DNA of 64,000 nucleotides, from positions 62,001-126,000 of the forward strand of contig JAVHLP010000003.1 of assembly GCA_031082145.1 (NCBI GenBank), given 5' to 3'. The notes beneath the pieces were generated by a model, which made no database searches, was not told the origin of the DNA, and worked only from the letters and a program-made list of their open reading frames with translations. Of the stretch, positions 42,065 through 51,600 are shown piece by piece. A program made the position numbers and the translations under genes. The stretch is from a bacterium (GTDB lineage: Bacteria; Bacillota; Sulfobacillia; UBA995). How positions within the stretch are numbered: the first letter of the stretch is position 1; each line of letters opens with the position of its first letter.

Positions 42065-43113
42065 GCGCTTCTCCCCGTACCGCGGGAATAGCCGGTCTCG
42101 GATCCTGCCTCGGCGAGCGGGTGCTCACCAACGCCGATCTGGAGCGGATGGTCGAGACTTCGGACGAGTGGATCCGCGAGCGGACGGGGATCTTGCGCCG
42201 TCACATCCTCGGTCCGGGCCAGGCTACTTCCGACCTTGTGCTGGGGGCGGCCGGGCAGGCGTTGGACCGGGCGGGGGTGGATCCCGCCGGCCTGGACCTG
42301 ATCCTGGTGGCCACGGTGACGCCCGATCACCCCTTTCCCTCCACCGCCTGCCTGGTACAGGAAAGATTGGGGGCCCGGCGGGCGGCCGCCTTCGACCTCC
42401 AGGCGGCCTGCTCGGGGTTTATCTACGGGCTGGTGGTGGCCGATCGCTTCATAGCCTCGGGCGCCGTTCGCACGGCTCTCGTGGTGGGGGCCGAGTCGCT
42501 GTCCCGGATCACCGACTACCAGGATCGCCGTACCTGTGTCCTCTTTGGCGACGGAGCGGGGGCGGCGGTGGTGCGGGCGGCCGCTCCCGGCTACGGGATC
42601 CTTGGGAGCCACCTGGGCTCCGACGGCTCGGGAGGGCACTTGCTCTTCCAACCGGCGGGGGGATCGCGTCTCCCCGCGTCGGCCGAGACGGTGGCCCAGC
42701 GCCTGCACTACGTCCAGATGAACGGCAGCGAGGTCTTCAAGCAGGCGGTGCGGGTCATGGACGAAGCCGCCGGGTTGGCCCTGAAAGCGGCCGGCCTGCG
42801 GAAGGAAGACGTGGACCTCATGGTGCCCCACCAGGCCAACCTCCGCATCGTTGACGCGGTGGCCCGGAGAATGGGCATGGCTGCCGAGAGGGTCATGGTC
42901 AACCTCGATGAGTGCGGTAATATGTCCTCCGCCTCGGTCCCGGTCGCTCTGGACCAGGCGGTCAGGGAAGGGAGGATCCGGCGGGGCGACGTGGTTCTCC
43001 TGGTTGCGTTCGGGGCCGGCCTCACCTGGGGCTCGGTGGTGCTCCGGTGGGAAGGGGCCCCGGGGGAAGGAAAGGAGGAAGAGAGCAGTGGGCAAGGTCG
43101 GAATCATAGCTGA
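42061..43113 (+). CDS. fabH: 3-oxoacyl-ACP synthase III FabH
   Basis: 350-residue ketoacyl synthase III starting fatty acid elongation from acyl-CoA and malonyl-ACP. Catalytic Cys in AACSGFIYGL, His in PHQANLRIVDAVARRMG and Asn in ECGNMSSASVPVAL (GNMSS where most FabH have GNTSA). ETSDEWIRERTGI is the N-terminal signature. TTG at 42061 overlaps the plsX stop; the end overlaps the DegV gene by 26 bases with a charged, low-complexity tail. Confidence 0.93.
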   Translation: MSASPRTAGIAGLGSCLGERVLTNADLERMVETSDEWIRERTGILRRHILGPGQATSDLVLGAAGQALDRAGVDPAGLDLILVATVTPDHPFPSTACLVQERLGARRAAAFDLQAACSGFIYGLVVADRFIASGAVRTALVVGAESLSRITDYQDRRTCVLFGDGAGAAVVRAAAPGYGILGSHLGSDGSGGHLLFQPAGGSRLPASAETVAQRLHYVQMNGSEVFKQAVRVMDEAAGLALKAAGLRKEDVDLMVPHQANLRIVDAVARRMGMAAERVMVNLDECGNMSSASVPVALDQAVREGRIRRGDVVLLVAFGAGLTWGSVVLRWEGAPGEGKEEESSGQGRNHS

Positions 43114-43930
43114 TAGCACTTGTGACCTTCCGGGATCGCTCATCAAGGAGCTTGGGGTGCGGATCGTCCCCTTGACCGTGCACTTCGGCGACGAGCAGTT
43201 CCGGGACCATTACGACCTCACTTCCCAGGGTTTTATCGATAAACTGGTGACTTCCAAGCATCATCCCCGGACCTCGCAGCCGTCGCCCAACGATTTCGCC
43301 GAGGTCTACCGGGAGCTATCCGGGCAGTACGAGTCCCTCGTGGTGCTGACCATCTCGAGCAAACTGAGCGGGACCTACCAGTCGGCGGTGATGGCCCTTG
43401 AACTGGCGGGCAACCCTGACGTGGAGATCGTCGACACCCGGTCGGCCTCGCTGGGGGTGGGTGCGGTGGTGGTGGCGGCGGCCCGGGCGGCGGCTGCCGG
43501 GAAGAACAAGCAGGAGGTTGTGGCCGCGGCCAGGCGGGTGGCCGACAACTTGAGGGTCTTCTTCGTCGTGGACACCCTGGAGTACCTGGAACGGAACGGC
43601 CGCATCGGCAAGGCCCAGTTCCTACTGGGGACCTTGCTGAAGATCAAGCCCATCCTGACCCTTGAGGATGGCGTGGTCGCCTCTCTGGAGAAGGTGCGGG
43701 GCAAGGCCAAGGTGATCCCCCGCCTGGTCGAACTGGCGGGCGAGACGGCCGGGGGCCGAGAGGTCGACCTGGCCGTGGTCCACGCCGCCGCGCCGGAAGA
43801 GGCCCGGCAGCTCCGGCAGGCCCTGTCCGGGAGTCTGAAAGTCAGGGAGTTGCTGGCGGGCCAGTTGGGCCCGGTCATCGCCACCCACGCCGGCCCGGGC
43901 ACCCTGGGCCTATTTGTGGTCACGGTCTAG
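43088..43930 (+). CDS. DegV family fatty-acid-binding protein (FakB type)
   Basis: 280-residue DegV protein. Lipid-binding signature residues: IIADSTCDLP near the start, LTISSKLSGTYQSAVMA, VEIVDTRSASLGVGA, LEYLERNGRIGKAQFLLG and IKPILTLEDGVV. DegV/FakB proteins hold a fatty acid for phosphorylation by FakA, which is encoded at 6896. GTG at 43088 follows AAGGAGGAAGAG and overlaps the end of fabH. Its position between fabH and fabD ties exogenous or recycled fatty acid handling directly to the synthesis operon. Confidence 0.9.
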   Translation: MGKVGIIADSTCDLPGSLIKELGVRIVPLTVHFGDEQFRDHYDLTSQGFIDKLVTSKHHPRTSQPSPNDFAEVYRELSGQYESLVVLTISSKLSGTYQSAVMALELAGNPDVEIVDTRSASLGVGAVVVAAARAAAAGKNKQEVVAAARRVADNLRVFFVVDTLEYLERNGRIGKAQFLLGTLLKIKPILTLEDGVVASLEKVRGKAKVIPRLVELAGETAGGREVDLAVVHAAAPEEARQLRQALSGSLKVRELLAGQLGPVIATHAGPGTLGLFVVTV

Positions 43931-43946
43931 GTATCGCAGGCTTGCT

Positions 43947-43980
43947 GAGTCCCGCCAGCCCTTGGGGACCGGCGGGACTC
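43947..43980 (+). repeat. Intercistronic inverted repeat between degV and fabD
   Basis: GAGTCCCGCC (43947-43956) and GGCGGGACTC (43971-43980) pair perfectly over 10 bases with a 14-base loop. No T-run follows, so it could attenuate or protect mRNA rather than terminate. A related GTCCCGC hairpin occurs between acpP and fabF. Confidence 0.5.
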
Positions 43981-43999
43981 ACGGGAGAGGTGAGGACAC

Positions 44000-44938
44000 T
44001 TGGCCGTGGCGGTCATCTTCCCCGGCCAGGGAGCGCAGTATGTGGGCATGGGAGTTGACCTCGCCGCCGGCTCTTCCGAGGCCAGGGAAGTCTGGGAGCG
44101 GGTCTCGGCGGTGATCGACCTCGATCTTCTCCGCCTGGCCGGCGAGGGCCCGGAAGCGGAGCTGACCCGGACCGCCAACGCCCAGCCGGCCTTACTGGCG
44201 GCCAGCCTGGCGGTGGTAGCCGCCCTGCGCCGTCAATGGTGGGAACCCCTGGTGGGAGCGGGGTTGAGCCTGGGCGAGTATAGCGCCCTGGTCGCCAGCG
44301 GGGCCCTCGACCTCGAGGACGCGGCTCGCCTGGTCCGCCTGCGGGGTCGCCTCATGGAGGAGGCGGTGCCGTCCGGGACGGGAGCCATGGCGGCCATCAT
44401 GGGCCTCGAGCGGGAGGCGGTGGCTGCCGTCTGCCGGGACGCCTCCGGCTCGGAGGTGGTGGAGCCGGCCAACTTCAACTGCCCCGGCCAGGTGGTGGTC
44501 TCCGGTCACGCCGGAGCCGTGGCCAGGGCGGTGGAGGCGGCCCGGGCGGCGGGAGCCCGGCGGGCGGTACGGCTGACGGTTAGCGGACCCTTTCATTCCA
44601 GCTTGATGCGACCCGCCGGTGACGGTCTGGCTACGGCCCTGGAGGAGGTCCCCCTGCGTCCCGGCTCCTTCCCGGTGGTGGCGAACGTCTCCGCCACAGT
44701 GCCCGGGGGAGCTGTGGCCGTTCGCGAGGCACTGGTGCGGCAGGTGTCGAGCCCGGTGCTGTGGGAGGACTCGCTCCGGCGGATGGCCGCCATGGGGGCC
44801 CGCGTATTCCTTGAGCTGGGACCCGGCAACAGCCTGGCCGGTTTGGTGGGGCGGACGCTCGGCGACGCGGTTGTGATGTCGGTCGATGACTCCCGGTCCC
44901 TGGCCGCCGCGCTTGCGGAACTGGAGGGTGCTTGCTAA
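44000..44938 (+). CDS. fabD: Malonyl-CoA:ACP transacylase FabD
   Basis: 312-residue acyltransferase loading malonate onto ACP. FPGQGAQYVGMG at the N-terminus, active Ser in GLSLGEYSALVASGAL, the GRLMEEAVP Arg region, NCPGQVVVSG, and His in VSGPFHSSLMRPA complete the family set. The start is TTG at 44000 with GAGAGGTGAGG upstream. fabG follows directly. Confidence 0.95.
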   Translation: MAVAVIFPGQGAQYVGMGVDLAAGSSEAREVWERVSAVIDLDLLRLAGEGPEAELTRTANAQPALLAASLAVVAALRRQWWEPLVGAGLSLGEYSALVASGALDLEDAARLVRLRGRLMEEAVPSGTGAMAAIMGLEREAVAAVCRDASGSEVVEPANFNCPGQVVVSGHAGAVARAVEAARAAGARRAVRLTVSGPFHSSLMRPAGDGLATALEEVPLRPGSFPVVANVSATVPGGAVAVREALVRQVSSPVLWEDSLRRMAAMGARVFLELGPGNSLAGLVGRTLGDAVVMSVDDSRSLAAALAELEGAC

Positions 44939-44939
44939 G

Positions 44940-45686
44940 ATGTTCTTGGAAAACCGGGTGGCACTGGTGACCGGCGGTTCCAGGGGGATTGGCCGGGCGA
45001 TAGCCCTGGCCCTGGCCGCCCAGGGGGCCCGGGTGGCAGTGAACTACCTGTCGGCCGGACCGGCGGCGGAGGACGTGGTCCGCCAGGTGACCCAGGCTGG
45101 TGGCGAGGCTATGACCTGCCGGGCAGATGTGGCCGATGGGGCCGGGGTCGAGGCCATGGTCGCCGCCGTCCTGGAACGCTACGGGCAGCTGGACATCCTG
45201 GTCAACAACGCCGGCGTGACCCGGGACGGGCTGCTGCTGCGGATGGGCGAGGATGACTGGGATCAGGTGCTTGACACCAACCTCAAGGGAGTGTACAACT
45301 GCACCAGGGCCGCCGCGCGGCATATGCTCAGGCGGAGGTGCGGGAGGATCATCAACATCACCTCGGTGGTGGCCCTCACCGGGAACGCCGGCCAGGCGAA
45401 CTACTGCGCCGCGAAGGCGGGAGTGATCGGGTTCACCCGGGCGATGGCCCGGGAACTGGCCTCGCGCGGGATCACCGTCAACGCCGTGGCGCCCGGCCTC
45501 ATCGCGACGGACATGACCGCCGGGCTCTCGGAGGCGGTTCTGGAGTCGGTGGTCGGGCGGGTTCCCCTGGGCCGGCCGGGAAGCCCCGGCGAGGTGGCGG
45601 CGGTGGTGGCCTTCCTCGCCTCCGACGCGGCCGGGTACGTCACGGGACAGGTGCTGCCGGTTGATGGCGGCATGTCGCTGGGATAG
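44940..45686 (+). CDS. fabG: 3-oxoacyl-ACP reductase FabG
   Basis: 248-residue classical SDR reducing 3-oxoacyl-ACP with [17 protein letters not shown] is the cofactor loop, [10 protein letters not shown] and [20 protein letters not shown] give the Asn/Ser/Tyr/Lys catalytic set, PGLIATDMT and a DGGMSLG end. ATG at 44940 follows GGAGGGTGCTTG; the two-base gap to the fabD stop indicates coupling. Confidence 0.95.
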   Translation: MFLENRVALVTGGSRGIGRAIALALAAQGARVAVNYLSAGPAAEDVVRQVTQAGGEAMTCRADVADGAGVEAMVAAVLERYGQLDILVNNAGVTRDGLLLRMGEDDWDQVLDTNLKGVYNCTRAAARHMLRRRCGRIINITSVVALTGNAGQANYCAAKAGVIGFTRAMARELASRGITVNAVAPGLIATDMTAGLSEAVLESVVGRVPLGRPGSPGEVAAVVAFLASDAAGYVTGQVLPVDGGMSLG

Positions 45687-45714
45687 GGAGCGCGAGGAGA
45701 AGGAGGTGAAACGG

Positions 45715-45969
45715 TTGGGGAAGGAAGCGGGGCAACAGAAGGCAGTCTTTGAGAAGGTCCGGACAATCATCGTGGACCGGCTGGGAGCGGACGAAGGCAA
45801 CGTTACCTTGGAGGCCACCTTCATAGACGATCTGGAAGCCGACTCCCTGGACATCGTGGAGCTGATCATGGCGATCGAGGAGGAGTTCGACCTCGAAATA
45901 CCCGATGAGGACGCGGAGAAGATTGCTACCGTCGGGGACGCCGTTGCATATATCCTGGCCCATGTGTAG
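45715..45969 (+). CDS. acpP: Acyl carrier protein
   Basis: 84-residue ACP. The phosphopantetheine Ser sits in [13 protein letters not shown], with [20 protein letters not shown] as the following helix. TTG at 45715 is chosen because AAGGAGGTGAAACGG lies in front at ideal distance; GTG at 45706 is too close to that site. It carries the growing acyl chain for all Fab enzymes encoded around it. Confidence 0.95.
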   Translation: MGKEAGQQKAVFEKVRTIIVDRLGADEGNVTLEATFIDDLEADSLDIVELIMAIEEEFDLEIPDEDAEKIATVGDAVAYILAHV

Positions 45970-45984
45970 CCCCGGCCAGACCTG

Positions 45985-46006
45985 AAGTCCCGCGCGAGCG
46001 GGACTT
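45985..46006 (+). repeat. Hairpin between acpP and fabF
   Basis: AAGTCCCGC, GCGA, GCGGGACTT: a 9-bp perfect stem with a tetraloop, followed by CCCGTTT. It resembles a weak terminator or mRNA-stabilising hairpin that would keep acpP message in excess over fabF, which is a common need for ACP. Confidence 0.5.
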
Positions 46007-46033
46007 CCCGTTTGGCCTTCGAGGAGGTAAAAC

Positions 46034-47275
46034 ATGCAGCATCGAGCGGTGGTGACCGGCATGGGAGCGGTCACCCCGTTAGGCATCGGCGTCCCGGCTT
46101 TCTGGCAAGCCCTGCGGTCCGGCAAGTCGGCCGTGGGCCCGATCACCCGCTTCGACGCGACCGGCCACCCCTGCCGGATCGCCGCCGAGGTCGCCGACTT
46201 CCGCCCGGACGACTTCATGGACGCCCGGGAGGCCCGGCGTTCCGACCGCTTCACGCAGTTCGCCGTGGCGGCAGCGGCGATGGCTCTCCAGGATGCCGGG
46301 CTCGACCCCTCGGCGGTGGATCCCGCCCAGGCAGGGGTCATCCTGGGCACCGGCATCGGCGGTATGGAGACTTTTTGCGACCAGCACCGGCAGTTGATGG
46401 ACCGCGGTCCCGGCAGGGTCAGCCCTTTCTTCATCCCCATGATGATCGCCAACATGGCCGCCGGCCAACTGGCCATCACCTTTGGGTTTACCGGGCCTAA
46501 CGCCACGGCGGTCACCGCCTGTGCCGCCGGCGCCAACGCCATTGGCGAGGCCTTCCGGACTATCCAGCGAGGCGAAGCCGAGGTTATGCTGACCGGCGGC
46601 AGCGAGGCGGCGATAGTCCCGCTCACCCTGGCCGGCTTTTGCGCCATGAAGGCCCTGTCGACCCGAAACGATGACCCGGCCGGGGCGTCGCGGCCCTTCG
46701 ACGCCGGGCGGGACGGGTTCGTGCTGGCCGAGGGGGCCGGCGTGATCGTCCTGGAGAGCGAGGCGCACGCCCGCGCCCGGGGGGCCAGGGTGGTCGCCGA
46801 GATCATCGGCTACGGGATGGCGGCCGACGCCTACCACATGGCCGCTCCACCGCCCGACGGCCGGGGAGGGGCCGGGGCCATGCGCCGTGCCCTCCAGGAC
46901 GCGGATCTCGAGCCCCACCAGGTCGACTACTTGAACGCCCACGGTACTTCCACTCCCGCGGGCGACCGGGGAGAGACGCTGGCCGTCAAGGCGGTCTTCG
47001 GGGACCACGCCTACCGGCTCGCCATCAGCTCCACCAAGTCCATGATCGGCCACGCCCTGGGGGCGGCGGGGGCCTTGGAGTTCATCGCGACAGCCCTCAC
47101 GCTGGAGCATGGCATCATCCCCCCCACCATCAACCAGACCGACCCCGACCCCGACTGCGACTTGGACTACGTGCCCAACCGGGCCCGGCCGGCAGCCGTG
47201 AGGGCGGCCCTGAGCAACTCCTTTGGCTTTGGCGGGCAGAACGTAACCCTGGCCCTGCGGCGATGGGAGGGATGA
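46034..47275 (+). CDS. fabF: 3-oxoacyl-ACP synthase II FabF
   Basis: 413-residue condensing enzyme for chain elongation. VVTGMGAVTPLGIG starts the fold; catalytic Cys in VTACAAGANAIGEAF, first His in NAHGTSTPAGDRGE, Lys and second His in STKSMIGHALGAAGALE. GAGGAGGTAAAAC precedes the ATG. Last gene of the fab operon proper; rnc follows after 6 bases. Confidence 0.95.
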   Translation: MQHRAVVTGMGAVTPLGIGVPAFWQALRSGKSAVGPITRFDATGHPCRIAAEVADFRPDDFMDAREARRSDRFTQFAVAAAAMALQDAGLDPSAVDPAQAGVILGTGIGGMETFCDQHRQLMDRGPGRVSPFFIPMMIANMAAGQLAITFGFTGPNATAVTACAAGANAIGEAFRTIQRGEAEVMLTGGSEAAIVPLTLAGFCAMKALSTRNDDPAGASRPFDAGRDGFVLAEGAGVIVLESEAHARARGARVVAEIIGYGMAADAYHMAAPPPDGRGGAGAMRRALQDADLEPHQVDYLNAHGTSTPAGDRGETLAVKAVFGDHAYRLAISSTKSMIGHALGAAGALEFIATALTLEHGIIPPTINQTDPDPDCDLDYVPNRARPAAVRAALSNSFGFGGQNVTLALRRWEG

Positions 47276-47281
47276 GGCGAC

Positions 47282-48178
47282 ATGGCTCGACGAAGACGGC
47301 GACGACTGCAACCCAGGACTCAGGCACCGGCGGGCCAGCCCACCGGTGGGCGCTGGAAGCTCGCACCCGACCCCAATCTGGTCCTGCGCCCGGGCCGGCT
47401 GGAACCGGCGCCTGCGCCCGAGGCGGAGGACGAGCAGGAGGAGCCCGGAGCCGACACTCAGGAGCCCGACAGTAAGCGGCTGCCGGCGACGGCCCGGAGA
47501 GCCCTGGCCGGCCTGATGGGATTGGATCTGGTCGGTCAGGCGTTCACCCACGCTTCCTTTGCCAACGAGAACCCGGAGCGGGCGGCGGGGGACAATGAGC
47601 GCCTGGAGTTCCTCGGCGACGCCGTCCTGGGGACCTGCATCAGCGACTACCTGGTCAGGCAGTATCCGGGGTGGTCGGAGGGTGAACTCACCCGCATCCG
47701 AGCGGCGGTGGTCTGTGAGCCGACCCTTGCCCGGCGAGCTGCCGCCCTAGGGCTGGGGGACTGCCTCCGGCTGGGGAAGGGGGAGGCGTCGGGGGGCGGC
47801 CGGGCCAAGCCGTCGATTCTCGCTGCCGCCTTTGAGGCCCTGGTGGGGGCTATCTACCTGGAGGCTGGACTGGAGCGGGCCGCCGCCTTCATCCTGAAGG
47901 AACTGCGGCCGGAGGTGGATGCCGCCGTGCGCGGCGATCTTCCCCCCGACTACAAGACCCTGCTCCAGCAGGCCGCCCAGCAGGAGGGCCACCTCCTGGA
48001 ATACCGGCTGGTGGGCGAGAGCGGCCCCGACCATCAGCCCCTGTTCACGGTGACGGTGATGCTGGGCGGCCTTCAGACGGGCGAGGGCAGCGGCCGCAGT
48101 AAGAAGGAGGCCGAGCAGGCGGCCGCTGCCGCCGCCCTGTCTGCCCTGGAACGGCGGGAACGTCCCCCCTCAAGCTAG
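47282..48178 (+). CDS. rnc: Ribonuclease III
   Basis: 298-residue double-strand-specific RNase. The catalytic signature NERLEFLGDAVLGTCISDYL, quoted in part, contains the Glu/Asp metal ligands, followed by KPSILAAAFEALVGAIYLE. A C-terminal dsRNA-binding domain ends GEGSGRSKKEAEQAAAAAAL. It is longer than usual (about 230-250) because of a 65-residue N-terminal extension with an Arg-rich start and a Glu/Asp/Pro-rich middle. Order fabF-rnc-(spoVS)-smc-ftsY is close to other Firmicutes. Confidence 0.93.
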   Translation: MARRRRRRLQPRTQAPAGQPTGGRWKLAPDPNLVLRPGRLEPAPAPEAEDEQEEPGADTQEPDSKRLPATARRALAGLMGLDLVGQAFTHASFANENPERAAGDNERLEFLGDAVLGTCISDYLVRQYPGWSEGELTRIRAAVVCEPTLARRAAALGLGDCLRLGKGEASGGGRAKPSILAAAFEALVGAIYLEAGLERAAAFILKELRPEVDAAVRGDLPPDYKTLLQQAAQQEGHLLEYRLVGESGPDHQPLFTVTVMLGGLQTGEGSGRSKKEAEQAAAAAALSALERRERPPSS

Positions 48179-48268
48179 CAGGAGTTGCCTGACGAATAGC
48201 GAAATCATGTCGAAATCCACGCCGCAGCAGTTGCCGAGTTGCCACAAGCGTGCGAGGGGGCTTGCCCG

Positions 48269-48529
48269 GTGGAAGTGCTCAAGGTCTCAGCGCAGTCCAA
48301 CCCCAAGGCGGTCGCCGGCGCTCTGGCCGCAGTCTTGCGTGAGCACGGAGCGGTCGAGGTGCAGGCGGTCGGCGCCGGAGCGGTGAATCAGGCGGTCAAG
48401 GCTATTGCCATTACCCGGGGCTACGTCGCGCCCAACGGCCTGGATATCGTCACCGTCCCCGCCTTCGTCGAGATCACCATCGACGGCCAGGCGAGGACGG
48501 CCATTCGTTTCATCGTCAGCCCTCGCTAG
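48269..48529 (+). CDS. spoVS: Stage V sporulation protein S
   Basis: 86 residues, exactly the usual SpoVS length: VEVLKVSAQSNPKAVAGALA, AVLREHGAVEVQAVGAGAVN, QAVKAIAITRGYVAPNG and a terminal RTAIRFIVSPR. It is a small Alba-like-fold protein affecting septation and coat assembly in sporulating Bacillus. The start is GTG at 48269 with GAGGGGG upstream. It is placed between rnc and smc and followed by its own terminator. Confidence 0.92.
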   Translation: MEVLKVSAQSNPKAVAGALAAVLREHGAVEVQAVGAGAVNQAVKAIAITRGYVAPNGLDIVTVPAFVEITIDGQARTAIRFIVSPR

Positions 48530-48541
48530 GGGACCGGGAGG

Positions 48542-48580
48542 GGCCTTCTCCGCCGCGGGGAGGCCGTCTCTCTTTTTTCC
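48542..48580 (+). terminator. Rho-independent terminator after spoVS
   Basis: GGCCTTCTCC (48542-48551), a 5-base loop and GGGGAGGCC (48557-48565), with one bulge or mismatch, then CTCTCTTTTTTCC. It separates the fab-rnc-spoVS unit from smc. Confidence 0.7.
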
Positions 48581-48621
48581 ACGGCGCCGCGGGGCGAGGC
48601 GGCTCGTCCGCCTGCGCCCCG

Positions 48622-48636
48622 CATTCGTGGTAAAAT
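48622..48636 (+). promoter_or_regulatory. Candidate extended -10 promoter for smc
   Basis: TGGTAAAAT (TG-extended -10, TAAAAT at 48631-48636) lies 30 bases before the smc start and after the spoVS terminator. No convincing -35 is visible. The location makes it the likely smc promoter. Confidence 0.4.
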
Positions 48637-48666
48637 GGGGAAGCCGGGGAGATCGGAGGTAGCGGC

Positions 48667-51600
48667 TTGCACCTGAGGCGCCTGGAGTTGCAGGGGTTCA
48701 AGTCCTTCGCCGGCCGGACCGACGTAGAATTGGAGCCCGGGACCACCGCCGTGGTGGGGCCCAACGGGGCCGGCAAGTCCAACCTGGCCGAAGCCCTGCG
48801 CTGGGCCCTTGGAGAACAGAGCGCGCGCCAACTGCGCGGCTCCCGCATGGAGGACGTCATCTTTCACGGCTCGGACAGCCGCCGCCCGGTGGGCATGGCA
48901 GAGGTGGCGCTCACCTTCGACAACGTAGACGGCAGGCTGCCTCTCGACTTCTCCGAGGTAATGCTGGTCAGGCGGGTCTACCGTTCCGGCGAGAGCGAGT
49001 ACCTCATCAACCGGGCCGCCGCCCGCCTGCGGGACGTGCAGGACCTCCTGGCCCTCACCGGGGTGGGTCGTGATGGCTACGCCATCATGGAACAGAACCG
49101 GGTGGACGAACTACTGCGGGCGCGCCCCGAGGACCGCCGGGCTCTCTTCGAAGAGGCGGCGGGCATCACCCGCCATCGCCAGCGCAAGCGGGAAGCCCTC
49201 AGGAAGCTGGACGAAACCACCCTCAGCCTGGCCCGGGTATCGGACGTCATCGCCGAGTTGGGCTCGCAACTGGAGCCCTTGCAGGAACAGGCCACTGCCG
49301 CCCGGGAGTATCTGGGGTGCCGGAACGAGCGGGATCGCTTGGAGCAGGCCCTCCGGGCCCGCGGCCTGGCCCGTCTATCCAGGCAGTGGACCGCCCTGGA
49401 GGAGAAGAAGGCGGCTCTGGGCGTGGACCTGGGGGTCTGCCGGGACCGTCTGACCGCCCTGGAGGGCGAGCGGGAGGCGGGTCGGCTCCGCCTGGAGGAA
49501 CTGGGCCGCGCCCTCGCCGCTCGCGAGCAGACGGTGGCCGGGTTAGCGGCCGATCTGCAGAAGGTCGAGACCGACCGCCAGTTGTCCCGGGAACGCCAGC
49601 GCCATCTCCTGGCCGAAGCCGACCGGCTGGCCGGCGAGGTGGCCGAGGCCCAACGCCTGCGAGATGAAGAGGAGAACCGGGTTCGCCGGCTCGAAGCGGA
49701 AGCGGCGTTGCTCACCGAGGAGATGACCCGTCTCGCGGCGGAGCGCGACCGCCTGGAGGCGGACAGGAGCGGGGGTGCGAGCCGCCTGTTAGAGGGTCAG
49801 GCCCGTCTGGAGGAACTCCGGGGAAGCCTGATCGACCGGCTGAACCGGCTGGGAGAGGCCCGCCACGCCGCCACCCGGGCCCAGGAGGAGCAGGACCGCC
49901 TGTTGGCCGCCCGGGCCGACCACCGGCGCCGCCAGGCCGGCCTGGCCGAGGAGGTCCGAACCCTGACCGGTTGGCTCCGGGGGGTGGAGGGTGGGACCTC
50001 CGAGGTCTCCACCAAGATCGGGGCCCGTCGCAGCGACCTGGCCGTCGTGCAAGACGAGCTGCCGGCGGTGGGCCGGGCGCTTGAAGATGCCCGGCGCCGG
50101 TTGGCCGAGCTCAAGGAACGCCTGGCCGGCGAGGAAGCCCGGCTGGCCACGCTGAGAGACCTGGAGCAGGCCGGCGAGGGCTTCCCGGCCGGGGTACGGG
50201 CCCTACTGGCGGGGTCGCGCCCCGGTGTGATCGGCCCCCTGGCCGACTATGTGGCGCCGGCTTCCGAGGAGAGCCGGGCCCTGGCGGCAGCCCTGGACAC
50301 CCACGCCGGCTGCCTCCTGGTCGAGCGGGACAGGCTCCCCGACCTGATCGCCTACTTGCGGGAGGGCAATCGGGGCCGGGCCACCCTCTGGCCGGTTCCC
50401 CTCCCGGTGGCCGGCCCGGCTGCTCCGCCCGGGCCAACCCTCGCGCCGGCCGCCGGCGGCCCGGCCGGTGAGGTCCTCCGGCGCTTGCTGGAAGGAGTAC
50501 TGGTGGCCCCCGACCTCGAGGCGGCCCTCACCCTGGCCTCGGCCCGGGGACACCGTTACCGGGTGGTCACCCTGGAAGGCGAAGTGGTTCACCCCGGGGG
50601 CGGGGTCTCCGTGGGTGGAGTAGAAGCCGGGCCGGTGGGCCGGCGGGCCGATATCGACCGCCTGGAGCGGCGGGCCGGCGAGTGGGCGGCGGCGGCACAG
50701 CAGGCCGAGGAGGCCGTCGGAGGTCTGGAGCGGGCGGCCGCCGCCCTGCGAGAGGAGCAGACGGCCTTCCAGGGGGAACTGGGGCGCCTGCAGGCGGAGG
50801 CGGCCGGGCTGGAGCGCCAGGCCCAGGACCTCCGGGCCCGGCTGAAGCGGCAGGAAGAGGAAGCCGAGTCCCTGGCGCTGGAAGGAGAGCGCCTGGCCGC
50901 CGAACTGGAACTGGCACAGCGGGCTCTCCCGGCTCTCCTCGGTGAGGTTGCGACCCACTCCGAGCAGCTCGAGGCCGTCCGGGGGGAGATCCAGCAACTC
51001 GAGGCCGAACTCCGGCAAGACCGCCGGGACGAGGAAGAGCGGGGGCGGCGCCTGGCCGAAGTCGGCGCCGAGCTGGCCCGGGCCGAGGCAAAGGCGGCCG
51101 GGGGAGCCGAGGCGTTGACGGAAGCCCGCGCGGCACTGGCCGTCCTCACAGCCGAACATGAGAGCCGCGCCCGGCGCTTGGCGGACGTACACGAGCAGGG
51201 ACGAGCCCGGGAAGGGGAAGCTGCCGTCCGGGAAGAGGAGGCCGCCCGGCTGGCCGCCGAACTGGAAGTCCAGCGCGAACAGGGACGGATTGCCCGCGAG
51301 GAACGGGAGGCTCTTGCCCGATCCCTGGCCGGTCAGGAGCTTGAAGTGGCCCGGCTCCGGGGCGACGCCGAAGCCCTGCGGGAGAGGTTCCATGAGCTGG
51401 AGATCAAGGCCGCCCGGCTCGAGGTGGAGTACGGCAACCTGGCCCGGGCAGGCCCGGCCGATGACGCCTCCGCCGACCTCGGAGGTCTGTCTGAATCCCA
51501 GGCGAGAGAGCGGGTAGCCGAACTGGGGGCCCTCATGGCGGCCATGGGCGAGGTCAACCTGGGAGCCGTCGCGGAGTTCGATCGCCTCGGCGAGCGATGC

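Noticed and set aside
46079-47551. 490-codon minus-strand open frame opposite fabF and rnc
   Set aside because: Antisense shadow of two well-identified genes, no ribosome site or motif.
48179-48268. Sigma-H promoter for spoVS
   Set aside because: AGGAGTT and GACGAAT are both present but only about 4 bases apart, far too close for a sigma-H promoter.
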